This document shows positions 1 through 7,931 of a stretch of 64,000 bases of DNA, piece after piece. Each line of letters opens with the position of its first letter. Within the stretch, counting starts at the first letter, position 1. A program made the translations under genes and the position numbers. Origin of the DNA: Bacteroides pyogenes_A (lineage in GTDB: Bacteria; Bacteroidota; Bacteroidia; Bacteroidales; Bacteroidaceae); the NCBI RefSeq assembly GCF_048595595.1, contig NZ_CP184347.1; one strand, written 5' to 3'. The notes below the pieces were generated by a model. It was given only the letters and a program-made list of their open reading frames with translations. It had not been told where the DNA came from and did no database searches.

Positions 1-682
1 ATACCTGGCGAACGATTTTACGAGCTTCAATAATCTCGTTCGCCCTTAAAATCGGTTTTACGTTGAAACTTTCACCATTTAGATTCTGACGGATGATTTG
101 TTTTTCTTCTTCCAATTGCGGGTAATCGATTACCACTTTAAGCATAAAACGGTCGACTTGTGCTTCAGGCAACGGATAAGTTCCCTCCTGCTCAATAGGA
201 TTCTGAGTAGCCAATACTAAAAACGGCTCAGGCAATGAGAACGTTTCTTTTCCAATCGTAACCTGTCTTTCCTGCATGGCCTCCAATAATGCACTTTGTA
301 CTTTAGCCGGGGCACGATTGATTTCATCTGCCAGAACAAAATTAGCAAAGACAGGACCTTTTTGTATTTTAAAGGCTTCGTCTTTCTGGCTATATACCAT
401 GGTACCAATGACATCGGCAGGCAATAAGTCCGGTGTGAATTGAATGCGGCTATACCTTGCATCGATAAGCGAGGCGAGAGTTTTGATAGCCAATGTTTTT
501 GCCAGACCGGGTACTCCTTCCAAAAGAACATGTCCGTCCGAAAGTAATCCGATAAGTAGTGATTCTATCAAATGTTTCTGACCTACAATAACTTGGTTCA
601 TACCTACAGCCAGATTGGTAACGAAAGCGCTCTGTCTTTCAATCCGCTCGTTCAACTCGCGGATATCAATTGATTCAGCCAT
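1..682 (-). CDS. MoxR-family AAA+ ATPase (3' end outside window)
   Basis: The start codon lies at 680-682 and the reading frame runs open to the window edge, so only the N-terminal 227 residues are present. The translation starts MAESIDIRELNERIERQ and carries the MoxR-type Walker A GVPGLAKT, a Walker B with ADEINRAP, and the conserved ATQNPIEQEGTYPLPEAQ segment. MoxR ATPases are chaperone-like AAA+ proteins that usually sit upstream of DUF58 and von Willebrand-type membrane proteins (BatA/BatB type). Those partners would lie beyond position 1. A Bacteroides-type promoter lies about 80 bp upstream. The family assignment is firm; the substrate cannot be told from the sequence. Confidence 0.93.
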   Translation of the reverse strand, partial: MAESIDIRELNERIERQSAFVTNLAVGMNQVIVGQKHLIESLLIGLLSDGHVLLEGVPGLAKTLAIKTLASLIDARYSRIQFTPDLLPADVIGTMVYSQKDEAFKIQKGPVFANFVLADEINRAPAKVQSALLEAMQERQVTIGKETFSLPEPFLVLATQNPIEQEGTYPLPEAQVDRFMLKVVIDYPQLEEEKQIIRQNLNGESFNVKPILRANEIIEARKIVRQV

Positions 683-763
683 AAATCCTTAAATGTTTTA
701 TTATTGAATTCTCGTTTATTTTAATTGTTAAGCCATTCTAATCACAGCTTTTTATTTTGCTCC

Positions 764-794
764 CAAATGTAAGCTATATAATTAACCATCGCAA
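764..794 (-). promoter_or_regulatory. Promoter for the MoxR gene
   Basis: On the minus strand a TTG (792-794) is followed after 20 bp by TACATTTG (764-771), matching the Bacteroides housekeeping pattern TTG-N19/20-TAnnTTTG. It lies in the gap between the HU-LysM gene and the MoxR gene and implies a leader of about 75 nt. Confidence 0.55.
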
Positions 795-925
795 CTAATT
801 TTTATTAAAAAACAATGTAAAATCTTTAGATTAAGGTACTTTCATATTGTTTTGTACTTGCATAACATTTTATCTGAATTGCCCGCTTCCTATACCATAA
901 ACTGTTTTACATGTAAATTCGTTTC

Positions 926-1993
926 TTATTTTTCAATTAGTTCCGGAATTTTAATCGTTGTACCAAAAGGTACATTGTCAGGATCCTTTATTACATCCGA
1001 ATTGTGTTTTACAATATAAGGCCACATTGCCTTGGTGCCAAAGAAGCGTAACGAAACCTTTGTCAGAGTTTCCCCTTTCTGAATTGTATACCTTGTTTTA
1101 GTGCCGGTTATTTGGTATACAACAGATTCGGAGTACACATTTACAGGATTTGCTTGCTCTTTTGATTCCACAGTTTGTCTATGTCGCACTTCATCTTTCA
1201 GTTCTTGCGCAACTTCCGATATTGTGTCTTTTTTCGCAACAGTATCGGTTATTTGTTCCGGTAACAGAGCCGAACCGGCGTTTATTGGCAAGTCAATTGA
1301 TTCCTTTCTTGGCGAGGGAGGAAATATATCAGGGTAGTAAACGAAGAAAACAACTCCTCCGCATAGCAACAGAATAGCAACGATGCCGACTGTCAAGTAA
1401 TAAATATAGGATTTCCTTTGTTGATGAGTGTCACTTTTTGACAAACTCTCAAGCTTTGCACATTCATCTGTTTTGTCTTCGTTCTTTGCAAATTCCTCCT
1501 TTTTCATTTCTTTATGATTATCTTCTTTAGCAGGAATGGTTTCTGTAATGAGGTTTTCCGTGTTTATTTGTTCTTTTTTTGGATAATTTTCAATGTCTGC
1601 TAAGTTTTCTTCTTCTGTATCCTCTTCCTCTGCTGCTATTTCATCCGTTGGCGTATCTTCCAGTAATGTATTTTCATTTAATATCACTGTTTCAAAATGA
1701 GCGAAAGGTTTGTTGATCGCTTCTTTTAAATTAGTGTCCGGGGTAAATGATATTTTAGAATGCTCTTGTGTCTTAAACTGTTCTCCGGTACTTTCATTAA
1801 CACTTTCCGTGCTATCCACATTTATCAGTTTGAAAGTTCCCAGGCCTTTGATATTTATATATTTTTCGTTTTTCAAGGCCTGTCCTATCAAAAGAAAAAA
1901 TTCTTTGACAAAAGTTTCAGCATCTTTTTCAGTCATATTGTACTTCGAAGCCAATAGAACTGTAAAATCCTGAATGGTCAATCTTTGATTCAT
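926..1993 (-). CDS. HU-like DNA-binding domain fused to a membrane segment and a LysM domain
   Basis: This 355-residue protein has three parts. Residues 1-97 are an HU/IHF-type domain (NIKGLGTFKL, then a beta-arm-like segment). Residues about 105-195 are a very acidic, Lys/Glu-rich linker. Residues about 196-220 form a single hydrophobic membrane segment (YLTVGIVAILLLCGGVVFFV). Residues about 302-352 are a LysM domain (YTIQKGETLTKVSLRFFGT). With positive residues just before the membrane segment, the HU part should be cytoplasmic and the LysM part periplasmic. It starts 14 bp after a separate HU gene and closes the ftsY-rimO-HU operon. A role in linking chromosome and cell wall is inference. 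Confidence 0.88.
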   Translation of the reverse strand: MNQRLTIQDFTVLLASKYNMTEKDAETFVKEFFLLIGQALKNEKYINIKGLGTFKLINVDSTESVNESTGEQFKTQEHSKISFTPDTNLKEAINKPFAHFETVILNENTLLEDTPTDEIAAEEEDTEEENLADIENYPKKEQINTENLITETIPAKEDNHKEMKKEEFAKNEDKTDECAKLESLSKSDTHQQRKSYIYYLTVGIVAILLLCGGVVFFVYYPDIFPPSPRKESIDLPINAGSALLPEQITDTVAKKDTISEVAQELKDEVRHRQTVESKEQANPVNVYSESVVYQITGTKTRYTIQKGETLTKVSLRFFGTKAMWPYIVKHNSDVIKDPDNVPFGTTIKIPELIEK

Positions 1994-2007
1994 AGCTGGA
2001 GAAATAA

Positions 2008-2280
2008 TTATTTAAACTTATCCTTCAAAATATTGCTCGGTGTGTATGCAAGCACCAGTTTGGGAGGGAATAATATTCGTTGGTTCGTAACCGGATTCAC
2101 AGAAATGTACTCCCCTTTTTTCTTTACCTCAAAAGCCCCGAAGTCTTGTATGGAAATACTGTTTCCTTTTTCGAGCTCTTGCGTCATTTGTCCCAATAAA
2201 GAAGCTATCAGGTCCGTAGTGTCCTTAATCGTATATCCCAGCCTGTGGGCTAATTCTGAAGTGAACTCCTTATTATTCAT
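2008..2280 (-). CDS. HU-family DNA-binding protein
   Basis: This is a 90-residue HU/IHF-like protein (MNNKEFTSELAHRLGYT, then ISIQDFGAFEVKKKGE and NPVTNQRILFPPKL), about the usual size for the family. The ATG at 2278-2280 overlaps the last codons of rimO (ATGAATAA), so translation is probably coupled; a longer frame reaches 2316 but would start inside rimO. The next gene downstream is a second HU domain attached to a membrane anchor and LysM. HU-type proteins bend and compact DNA as dimers, so the two adjacent products could form a heterodimer. That pairing is inference. Confidence 0.88.
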   Translation of the reverse strand: MNNKEFTSELAHRLGYTIKDTTDLIASLLGQMTQELEKGNSISIQDFGAFEVKKKGEYISVNPVTNQRILFPPKLVLAYTPSNILKDKFK

Positions 2281-3583
2281 GATAATCTGCAATCTTTGCG
2301 TATAAATCAAAATCATCCGCGTCGGTAACTTCTACCCAATAGAACCCACCGATGCACAAGTCGGTTTCGGAGCACCGGATTAAAACTTCAGGATCCACCT
2401 CAGGAGAATCGAATTCGGTTCGTCCGATATAATAATCTCCTTCTATCCTGTCTATTATGACTTTCATGCAAGAACCTATCTTTTGCGCGCTTAATTCGGC
2501 TGAAATCTGTTGCTGGATACCCATCACTTCGTCCAAACGGGCCTGTTTTACTTCTTGTGGGATAGAATCCTCATATTGATCGGCGGCGTAAGTCCCTTCT
2601 TCCTCAGAATAAGCAAAAGCTCCCATTCTGTCGAATCGCGCATTGCGTACAAACTCTTTCAGTTCTTCAAAATCTTCTTCCGTTTCTCCGGGATGCCCGA
2701 CCATTAAAGTTGTCCGTAAATGAATGCCGGGTACCTCTTTGCGAAATTGCTCTATCAATCTGTATGTCTGCTCTTTCGTCACTTGGCGACGCATCAGTTT
2801 CAGCATGTTGTCACTGATGTGTTGCAGGGCGATATCCATATATTTGCACACATTGCTTCGTTCACGCATAACGCGAAACAAATCTGTCGGGAAGTGTGCC
2901 GGATAAGCGTAATGCAAACGAATCCATTCTACTCCTGGAATGTCGGAAATCCGCTCTATCAACTCCGGAAGCATTTGCTTCTTATATAGGTCGATCCCAT
3001 AATAAGTCAGCTCCTGGGAGATGACCTGAAATTCCTTTACCCCTTGAACTACAAGATAACGCACTTCATCCAGAATATCTTCCATCGGCCTGGACACATG
3101 TTTTCCCGTGATGATAGGAATGGCGCAATATGAGCATTTACGGTCGCATCCCTCTGAAATTTTCAGATAAGCATAATGTTTCGGAGTAGTCAATGTACGT
3201 TCGATATGCAGTTCTTGATGATAAGCTTTCCCCAGATCGTGCAGAAGCTCCTTCCAGTTGAATTTCCCATAGAATTTATCTACCTGGGGAATTTCTACGG
3301 CCAACCCTTTTAAATATCGTTCCGAAAGGCACCCCATTACAAACAGTTTTTTCAACTCGCCCGATTCCCTTCTTTGAGCAAACTCCAGAATCATGTTGAT
3401 GGACTCTTCTTTGGCATCACCGATAAAGCCGCATGTATTGATAACCGCTATTTCTCCTTTCGGATTTTCGGTATCATGAGTGACGTTGTATCCCACTTCT
3501 TGCAGTTGTCGCATCAACTGCTCCGAATCTACTAAATTTTTAGAACATCCTAACGTGATTATATCTATTTCTTTTTTTCTCAT
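2273..3583 (-). CDS. rimO: Ribosomal protein S12 methylthiotransferase RimO
   Basis: The 436-residue protein is a radical-SAM methylthiotransferase that modifies a conserved aspartate of ribosomal protein uS12. The N-terminal cluster-binding cysteines are visible at about 13 (LGCSKNLVDS), 51 (NTCGFI) and 85 (MGCLSER). The radical-SAM CxxxCxxC motif is at 146-153 (CDRKCSYC). A TRAM-like segment ends the protein. The SxxLVDSE signature and the length fit RimO rather than MiaB. It overlaps ftsY upstream by 4 bp (ATGA) and the HU gene downstream by 8 bp, showing tight operon organisation. Confidence 0.96.
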   Translation of the reverse strand: MRKKEIDIITLGCSKNLVDSEQLMRQLQEVGYNVTHDTENPKGEIAVINTCGFIGDAKEESINMILEFAQRRESGELKKLFVMGCLSERYLKGLAVEIPQVDKFYGKFNWKELLHDLGKAYHQELHIERTLTTPKHYAYLKISEGCDRKCSYCAIPIITGKHVSRPMEDILDEVRYLVVQGVKEFQVISQELTYYGIDLYKKQMLPELIERISDIPGVEWIRLHYAYPAHFPTDLFRVMRERSNVCKYMDIALQHISDNMLKLMRRQVTKEQTYRLIEQFRKEVPGIHLRTTLMVGHPGETEEDFEELKEFVRNARFDRMGAFAYSEEEGTYAADQYEDSIPQEVKQARLDEVMGIQQQISAELSAQKIGSCMKVIIDRIEGDYYIGRTEFDSPEVDPEVLIRCSETDLCIGGFYWVEVTDADDFDLYAKIADYHE

Positions 3584-4539
3584 GCGTTGTCACCAAACAA
3601 GGAGTCTACAAATTCATTTTTACGGAAAACCTGCAAATCTTCCATACCTTCTCCCAATCCGATATATTTTACCGGTATTTTAAACTGGTCGGATATGCCG
3701 ATCACAACTCCTCCCTTAGCCGTTCCATCCAATTTCGTGATAGCCATAGCGGTTACTTCTGTTGCCAGAGTAAATTGTTTCGCCTGTTCAAAAGCATTTT
3801 GTCCGGTAGAACCGTCCAATACCAGCAACACCTCGTCGGGGGCATCCGGCACAACTTTCTTCATTACATTCTTGATTTTAGTCAACTCATTCATCAAGCC
3901 CACCTTATTGTGCAACCGCCCGGCAGTATCGATTATCACCACGTCCGCACTGTTGGCAACCGCAGAGCTGAGCGTATCGAAAGCTACAGAAGCGGGATCG
4001 GCTCCCATCTTTTGCTTGATTACAGGCACTCCTACCCTATCTCCCCAAATCATCAACTGTTCTACGGCTGCCGCACGGAATGTATCGGCGGCGCCCAAAT
4101 AAACAGATTTACCGGCTTTTTTAAACTGATAGGCCAGTTTCCCTATCGTAGTTGTTTTGCCTACTCCGTTTACGCCTACTACCATGATGACGTAAGGCTT
4201 CTTCTCAATCGGCATATCAAAATCAACTATCTCTCCGGAATTGTTTTCCGTAAGCAAAGCAGCTATTTCATCACGCAATATGTGGTTCAGCTCCTGGGTA
4301 TTCACATATTTATCCGCCGCCACACGTTTTTCAATACGCTTGATTATGTTTAACGTGGTTTCCACACCTACATCAGAAGTAATCAATACTTCTTCCAAAT
4401 CATCCAACACCTCGTCATCAACTTTCGATTTGCCGGCCACGACACGAGCTATTTTTCCAAATACGCTCTCTTTGGTTTTAGATAATCCTTTATCTAACGT
4501 TTCCTTTTTTTCTTTTGAAAAAAAACTGAATAGTCCCAT
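3580..4539 (-). CDS. ftsY: Signal recognition particle receptor FtsY
   Basis: FtsY is the SRP receptor GTPase that docks ribosome-nascent-chain complexes at the inner membrane. The 319-residue protein has a short charged N-terminus, an N domain (about 25-100) and an NG GTPase domain with the P loop GVNGVGKTTT (about 122-131), DTAGR and TKLDGTAKGG. The acidic A domain of enterobacterial FtsY is almost absent, which is common outside the Proteobacteria. It is the first gene of the ftsY-rimO-HU-HU/LysM operon and lies just after the terminator of the ribosomal-protein operon. Confidence 0.97.
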   Translation of the reverse strand: MGLFSFFSKEKKETLDKGLSKTKESVFGKIARVVAGKSKVDDEVLDDLEEVLITSDVGVETTLNIIKRIEKRVAADKYVNTQELNHILRDEIAALLTENNSGEIVDFDMPIEKKPYVIMVVGVNGVGKTTTIGKLAYQFKKAGKSVYLGAADTFRAAAVEQLMIWGDRVGVPVIKQKMGADPASVAFDTLSSAVANSADVVIIDTAGRLHNKVGLMNELTKIKNVMKKVVPDAPDEVLLVLDGSTGQNAFEQAKQFTLATEVTAMAITKLDGTAKGGVVIGISDQFKIPVKYIGLGEGMEDLQVFRKNEFVDSLFGDNA

Positions 4540-4572
4540 GCTTATAGTTATTTGTATAATACATAATGCCTA

Positions 4573-4580
4573 CAAAGATA
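4573..4580 (-). promoter_or_regulatory. -7 promoter element for the ftsY operon
   Basis: The minus strand reads TATCTTTG here, an exact TAnnTTTG, about 34 bp before the ftsY start and just beyond the upstream operon's terminator. No convincing -33 TTG was found at the expected distance. Confidence 0.5.
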
Positions 4581-4620
4581 TAATAAAGGATTGGAAAAGT
4601 AAAAAAATACAATAAAAAAT

Positions 4621-4647
4621 CCCCCTACCTGATTAGTCGGCAGGGGG
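4621..4647 (-). terminator. Rho-independent terminator of the rpmB-rpmG-DUF4295 operon
   Basis: A 9-bp stem (CCCCCTGCC pairing with GGTAGGGGG, one G-U pair) encloses a 9-nt loop and is followed on the minus strand by ATTTTTTATTG. It lies 33 bp after the DUF4295 stop codon. Confidence 0.85.
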
Positions 4648-4679
4648 ATTTTGCATATTTAGCTGAGATGCTATTTCAA

Positions 4680-4838
4680 TTATTTCTTGAAGAAGTCTTG
4701 TACTTTTTCGTTCGGTACCATTTGCTCATCAAAAATGTATGCTCCGGTTTTAGGAGATTTCACCATTTTGATAACTTTGGTATAAGAACGTCCTTCTTTT
4801 GTTCCTTCGTGCAAACTTGCTACTGTTTTCTTTGCCAT
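4680..4838 (-). CDS. DUF4295 small basic protein, probable ribosome-associated protein
   Basis: This 52-residue, lysine-rich protein starts MAKKTVASLHEGTKEGR and ends NEKVQDFFKK. It follows rpmB and rpmG, with 18 bp between it and rpmG and a terminator just after it. The family is restricted to Bacteroidota and is regularly found next to these ribosomal genes. A cryo-EM study of a Flavobacterium ribosome reported an extra protein named bL38; this gene is a plausible homolog, but I cannot confirm that match here. The conserved context supports a ribosomal role. Confidence 0.85.
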   Translation of the reverse strand: MAKKTVASLHEGTKEGRSYTKVIKMVKSPKTGAYIFDEQMVPNEKVQDFFKK

Positions 4839-4856
4839 GGGTGATAGTTCTTATAA

Positions 4857-5045
4857 TTATTTAATTTCCTTGTGTACTGTTACTCTCTTCAGAATCGGGT
4901 TGTATTTTTTCAACTCAAGTCTTTCGGTAGTGTTTTTTCTGTTCTTTGTTGTGATATAACGAGATGTTCCCGGCATTCCGCTATCTTTGTGTTCTGTACA
5001 TTCCAGAATCACTTGTACTCTGTTACCTTTTGCTTTCTTTGCCAT
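4857..5045 (-). CDS. rpmG: 50S ribosomal protein L33 (bL33)
   Basis: The 62-residue protein (MAKKAKGNRVQVILECTEHK, then ITTKNRKNTTERLELKKYNP) is bL33 of the large subunit. Only one cysteine remains of the two CxxC pairs found in zinc-binding L33, so this is the zinc-independent form. It is the middle gene of the rpmB-rpmG-DUF4295 operon, 23 bp after rpmB. Confidence 0.97.
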   Translation of the reverse strand: MAKKAKGNRVQVILECTEHKDSGMPGTSRYITTKNRKNTTERLELKKYNPILKRVTVHKEIK

Positions 5046-5068
5046 TGTAAGTTTTCTCCTCTACCTTT

Positions 5069-5329
5069 TTAGCCGATTACTTTAATACTTTTCCAATCAC
5101 AATAGCCTTTAGCCACCGCTTCAGTCAGCGCAGCGTCCAGACCTTTTTTGTTGATAATACGCAGTCCGTTAGCACAGATGCTAAGGCTGATCCAACAGTC
5201 TTGCTCTACGTAGTAGAACTTCTTTTTAAACAAGTTCACATCAAAGGTTCTTTTAGTTCTTCTCTTTGAGTGTGAAACATTGTTGCCAATCATGGCTTTC
5301 TTTCCGGTAATTTGACAAATCTTCGACAT
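5069..5329 (-). CDS. rpmB: 50S ribosomal protein L28 (bL28)
   Basis: The 86-residue protein begins MSKICQITGKKAMIGNNVSH and is basic throughout, typical of bL28. It is the first gene of the operon and has its own well-formed promoter about 50 bp upstream. The rpmB-rpmG pairing is widespread in bacteria. Confidence 0.97.
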   Translation of the reverse strand: MSKICQITGKKAMIGNNVSHSKRRTKRTFDVNLFKKKFYYVEQDCWISLSICANGLRIINKKGLDAALTEAVAKGYCDWKSIKVIG

Positions 5330-5379
5330 TTCTATCTTATTTTTATAGTTTTATATCTATACTTCTTTCAAACAGGACG

Positions 5380-5410
5380 CAAAGTAAGCACTTTTATCCG
5401 TATAAAACAA
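5380..5410 (-). promoter_or_regulatory. Promoter of the rpmB operon
   Basis: On the minus strand TTG (5408-5410) is followed after 20 bp by TTACTTTG (5380-5387), one base from TAnnTTTG. It sits in the 122-bp gap between cinA and rpmB and separates ribosomal-protein transcription from cinA. Confidence 0.6.
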
Positions 5411-5451
5411 GAATTTCTTTAAATAATTCACAACCAAGTATTCTTTTTTCT

Positions 5452-6684
5452 TTATTTGAGCATATCCCTGAGCATAAGTAGCGCATTATTGCCTGCTCTT
5501 TCCATATTCATACTTCTTCCGCGATTTATCTCCTGCCTGTAAGTGCGAATTTCGTTTTTATAACCAACGGCGATCCAAATCGTGCCTACCGGTTTCTCCG
5601 GAGTTCCTCCTCCGGGACCGGCAATGCCGGAAGTTGCAACGGCGCAGTCCGTCTTCATCACTTTCATTGCACCTTTTACCATTTCGGTCACGGTTTCCTC
5701 ACTTACGGCTCCATGTTTTCCCAATGTTTCGGCAGAAACACCGAGAAGCATGTTTTTAATATCGTTGGAATAAGCCACTATGCTTCCGCGAAAATAATCC
5801 GAACAACCTGGCACGGAGCTTATACGTGCGGCTATACTCCCTCCCGTGCAACTTTCTGCGGTGGAAACCGTCAGATTATTTCGCCTTAGCAAATCTCCTA
5901 CGATTATTTCCAAGGGAATATCTTCTTCACTGAAAATATCGTTATCCAATATGCTCTTCAGTTTTGCCGACTCCGTGTCCAATGTTTTTTCCAGTTCCGT
6001 CCGGTTTTTTCCACGTGCCGTCAGACGAAGACGAATGACTCCGAGTTTGGGCAGATAAGCCAATTTGACGCATTCCGGCAAAGCGCTCTCCCATGCTTCC
6101 AGCTTTTCCGCCAAAACAGATTCGGGATTGTTTTGAACTAAAAAGGTCCGGTGTATGATTACATCCGTATGAAACCTTTCATGCAATTTGGGCAATACGG
6201 ATTCTTTCATGACGGCGTTCATCTCTTGCGGGACTCCGGGCATTGAAACGAGCACCTTTCCATCCTTTTCGAACCAGCTTACGGAGGCGCTCCCGACGGG
6301 ATTGTTAATAACCGTACATTCTTTCGGAACCATTGCCTGGCTCTTATTTAACGCATTCATCGGAATCTTTCCGGCAAGCACTCGTTTGATGTTTTGAAAC
6401 ACTTCTTCATTAAAAACCAACTCGGTACGAAAGTACTTGCAAAGAGTTTGTTTGGTAATATCGTCTTTAGTAGGACCGAGCCCTCCTGTCACCAAAACAA
6501 CATTCACTCTTCTTAAAGCAGTATCGATTGCTTCCATTATTTCATCTTCCCGGTCTCGTATGGAGACGACACGCAATACTTCTATGCCTATTTTGTTCAG
6601 CTCCTGTCCCATCCAAGCCGAATTGGTATCGACAACTTGTCCTATCAACAATTCATCTCCAATTGTTATGATTTCGGCAAACAT
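5452..6684 (-). CDS. cinA: CinA: nicotinamide-nucleotide amidohydrolase with MoCF-like domain
   Basis: The 410-residue protein has the full two-domain CinA layout. An N-terminal molybdopterin-binding-like domain (about 1-170; EIITIGDELLIGQVVDTNS, GGLGPTKDD) is followed by a C-terminal amidohydrolase domain (AESCTGGSIAARIS, ATSGIAGPGGG). The family deamidates nicotinamide mononucleotide in NAD salvage, and full-length forms may also have ADP-ribose pyrophosphatase activity. It follows tsaD on the same strand with a 97-bp gap. The old competence-related name has no support in this context. Confidence 0.95.
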   Translation of the reverse strand: MFAEIITIGDELLIGQVVDTNSAWMGQELNKIGIEVLRVVSIRDREDEIMEAIDTALRRVNVVLVTGGLGPTKDDITKQTLCKYFRTELVFNEEVFQNIKRVLAGKIPMNALNKSQAMVPKECTVINNPVGSASVSWFEKDGKVLVSMPGVPQEMNAVMKESVLPKLHERFHTDVIIHRTFLVQNNPESVLAEKLEAWESALPECVKLAYLPKLGVIRLRLTARGKNRTELEKTLDTESAKLKSILDNDIFSEEDIPLEIIVGDLLRRNNLTVSTAESCTGGSIAARISSVPGCSDYFRGSIVAYSNDIKNMLLGVSAETLGKHGAVSEETVTEMVKGAMKVMKTDCAVATSGIAGPGGGTPEKPVGTIWIAVGYKNEIRTYRQEINRGRSMNMERAGNNALLMLRDMLK

Positions 6685-6781
6685 TACTTTCTACTTATTA
6701 ATTAACACTTTCCGTTTCACCATCCATATTTCCCGCTCTATTGTTTTCGCAATGGCATATTGTTTTAAGTGTATCGGGCCT

Positions 6782-7801
6782 TTAAAGGCAAACTCGCGAA
6801 TATGCAGGAAGATCTATGGAACAGAAATCTTTATCGAGATACTTGAAATATCCCGTAATAGCGATCATTGCAGCGTTGTCGGTCGTGTAGCTGAATTTTG
6901 GGATGAATATATTCCATCCGTATTTTTCGGCATGTTCTTTAAAGGCGTTTCGCAATCCATTGTTGGCAGAAACCCCGCCGGCTACGGCAATTTCCTTGAT
7001 TTTATACGCTTTGGCCGCTTTTCTCAGTTTATCCATCAGGATATCTACGACCGTAGCTTCGAGCGATGCTGCCAAATCTGCTTTATGATGCTCAATGAAA
7101 TCGGGGTCTTCTTTCAGCCAATCGCGGAGAGAATACAAGAATGAAGTTTTCAGTCCGCTGAAGCTGTAGTCCAATCCCGATATATGAGGTTTGCTGAATG
7201 TAAACGCTTTCGGGTTGCCCTGACGCGCCAGCTTGTCGATAATCGGACCGCCCGGATAACCAAGCCCCATCACTTTAGAACATTTGTCGATGGCCTCTCC
7301 TGCCGCGTCGTCGATTGTTTGTCCCAGAATCTCCATATCATTGTATGCTTTTACCAAAATGATTTGGGAGTTTCCTCCCGACACCAACAGGCAGAGAAAC
7401 GGGAATTCGGGATGTTTGTTTTCTTCGCCTTCCGATTTAATAAAGTGAGCTAAAACATGTCCTGTGAGATGATTAACATCAATCAAAGGAATGCCTAAAG
7501 AACGTGCGAAACCTTTGGCAAAAGAGACTCCCACCAATAGCGAACCCATCAGCCCGGGACCACGTGTAAACGCAACCGCACTCAATTCTTCTTTGCTGAC
7601 GCCGGCTCTTTTTAAAGCTTCATGTACTACAGGCACAATGTTTTGCTGATGCGCCCGGGATGCAAGTTCGGGAACTACACCTCCGTAAGCTTCGTGAACG
7701 GCTTGGCCGGATACTACATTCGACAGCAGATAACCGTCTTTAATGACAGCGGCCGAGGTATCGTCACACGAAGATTCTATTCCTAATATAATTGTACTCA
7801 T
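6782..7801 (-). CDS. tsaD: tRNA threonylcarbamoyladenosine synthase subunit TsaD
   Basis: TsaD transfers the threonylcarbamoyl group onto A37 of ANN-decoding tRNAs, together with TsaB and TsaE. The 339-residue sequence starts MSTIILGIESSCDDTSAAVI and has the metal-binding histidines H111 and H115 (NHLTGHVLAH) and the ASKH-fold motifs LLVSGGNSQ and AVAGGVSANN. Length and motifs match the family well. It is transcribed away from the TamB-like gene; a -7-like element TACTTTTG lies at 7825-7832 on the minus strand. Confidence 0.97.
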   Translation of the reverse strand: MSTIILGIESSCDDTSAAVIKDGYLLSNVVSGQAVHEAYGGVVPELASRAHQQNIVPVVHEALKRAGVSKEELSAVAFTRGPGLMGSLLVGVSFAKGFARSLGIPLIDVNHLTGHVLAHFIKSEGEENKHPEFPFLCLLVSGGNSQIILVKAYNDMEILGQTIDDAAGEAIDKCSKVMGLGYPGGPIIDKLARQGNPKAFTFSKPHISGLDYSFSGLKTSFLYSLRDWLKEDPDFIEHHKADLAASLEATVVDILMDKLRKAAKAYKIKEIAVAGGVSANNGLRNAFKEHAEKYGWNIFIPKFSYTTDNAAMIAITGYFKYLDKDFCSIDLPAYSRVCL

Positions 7802-7931
7802 ATGTCATAAACTATTAAACGGCACAAAAGTAATGATAAAACTACGATTCATAACGAACTATTTTATATTTTTGTCGTAAAATAAAAAAAGAGAACTTAT
7901 AAGAGCACTGAAAAGAACTGTACGATGGATA

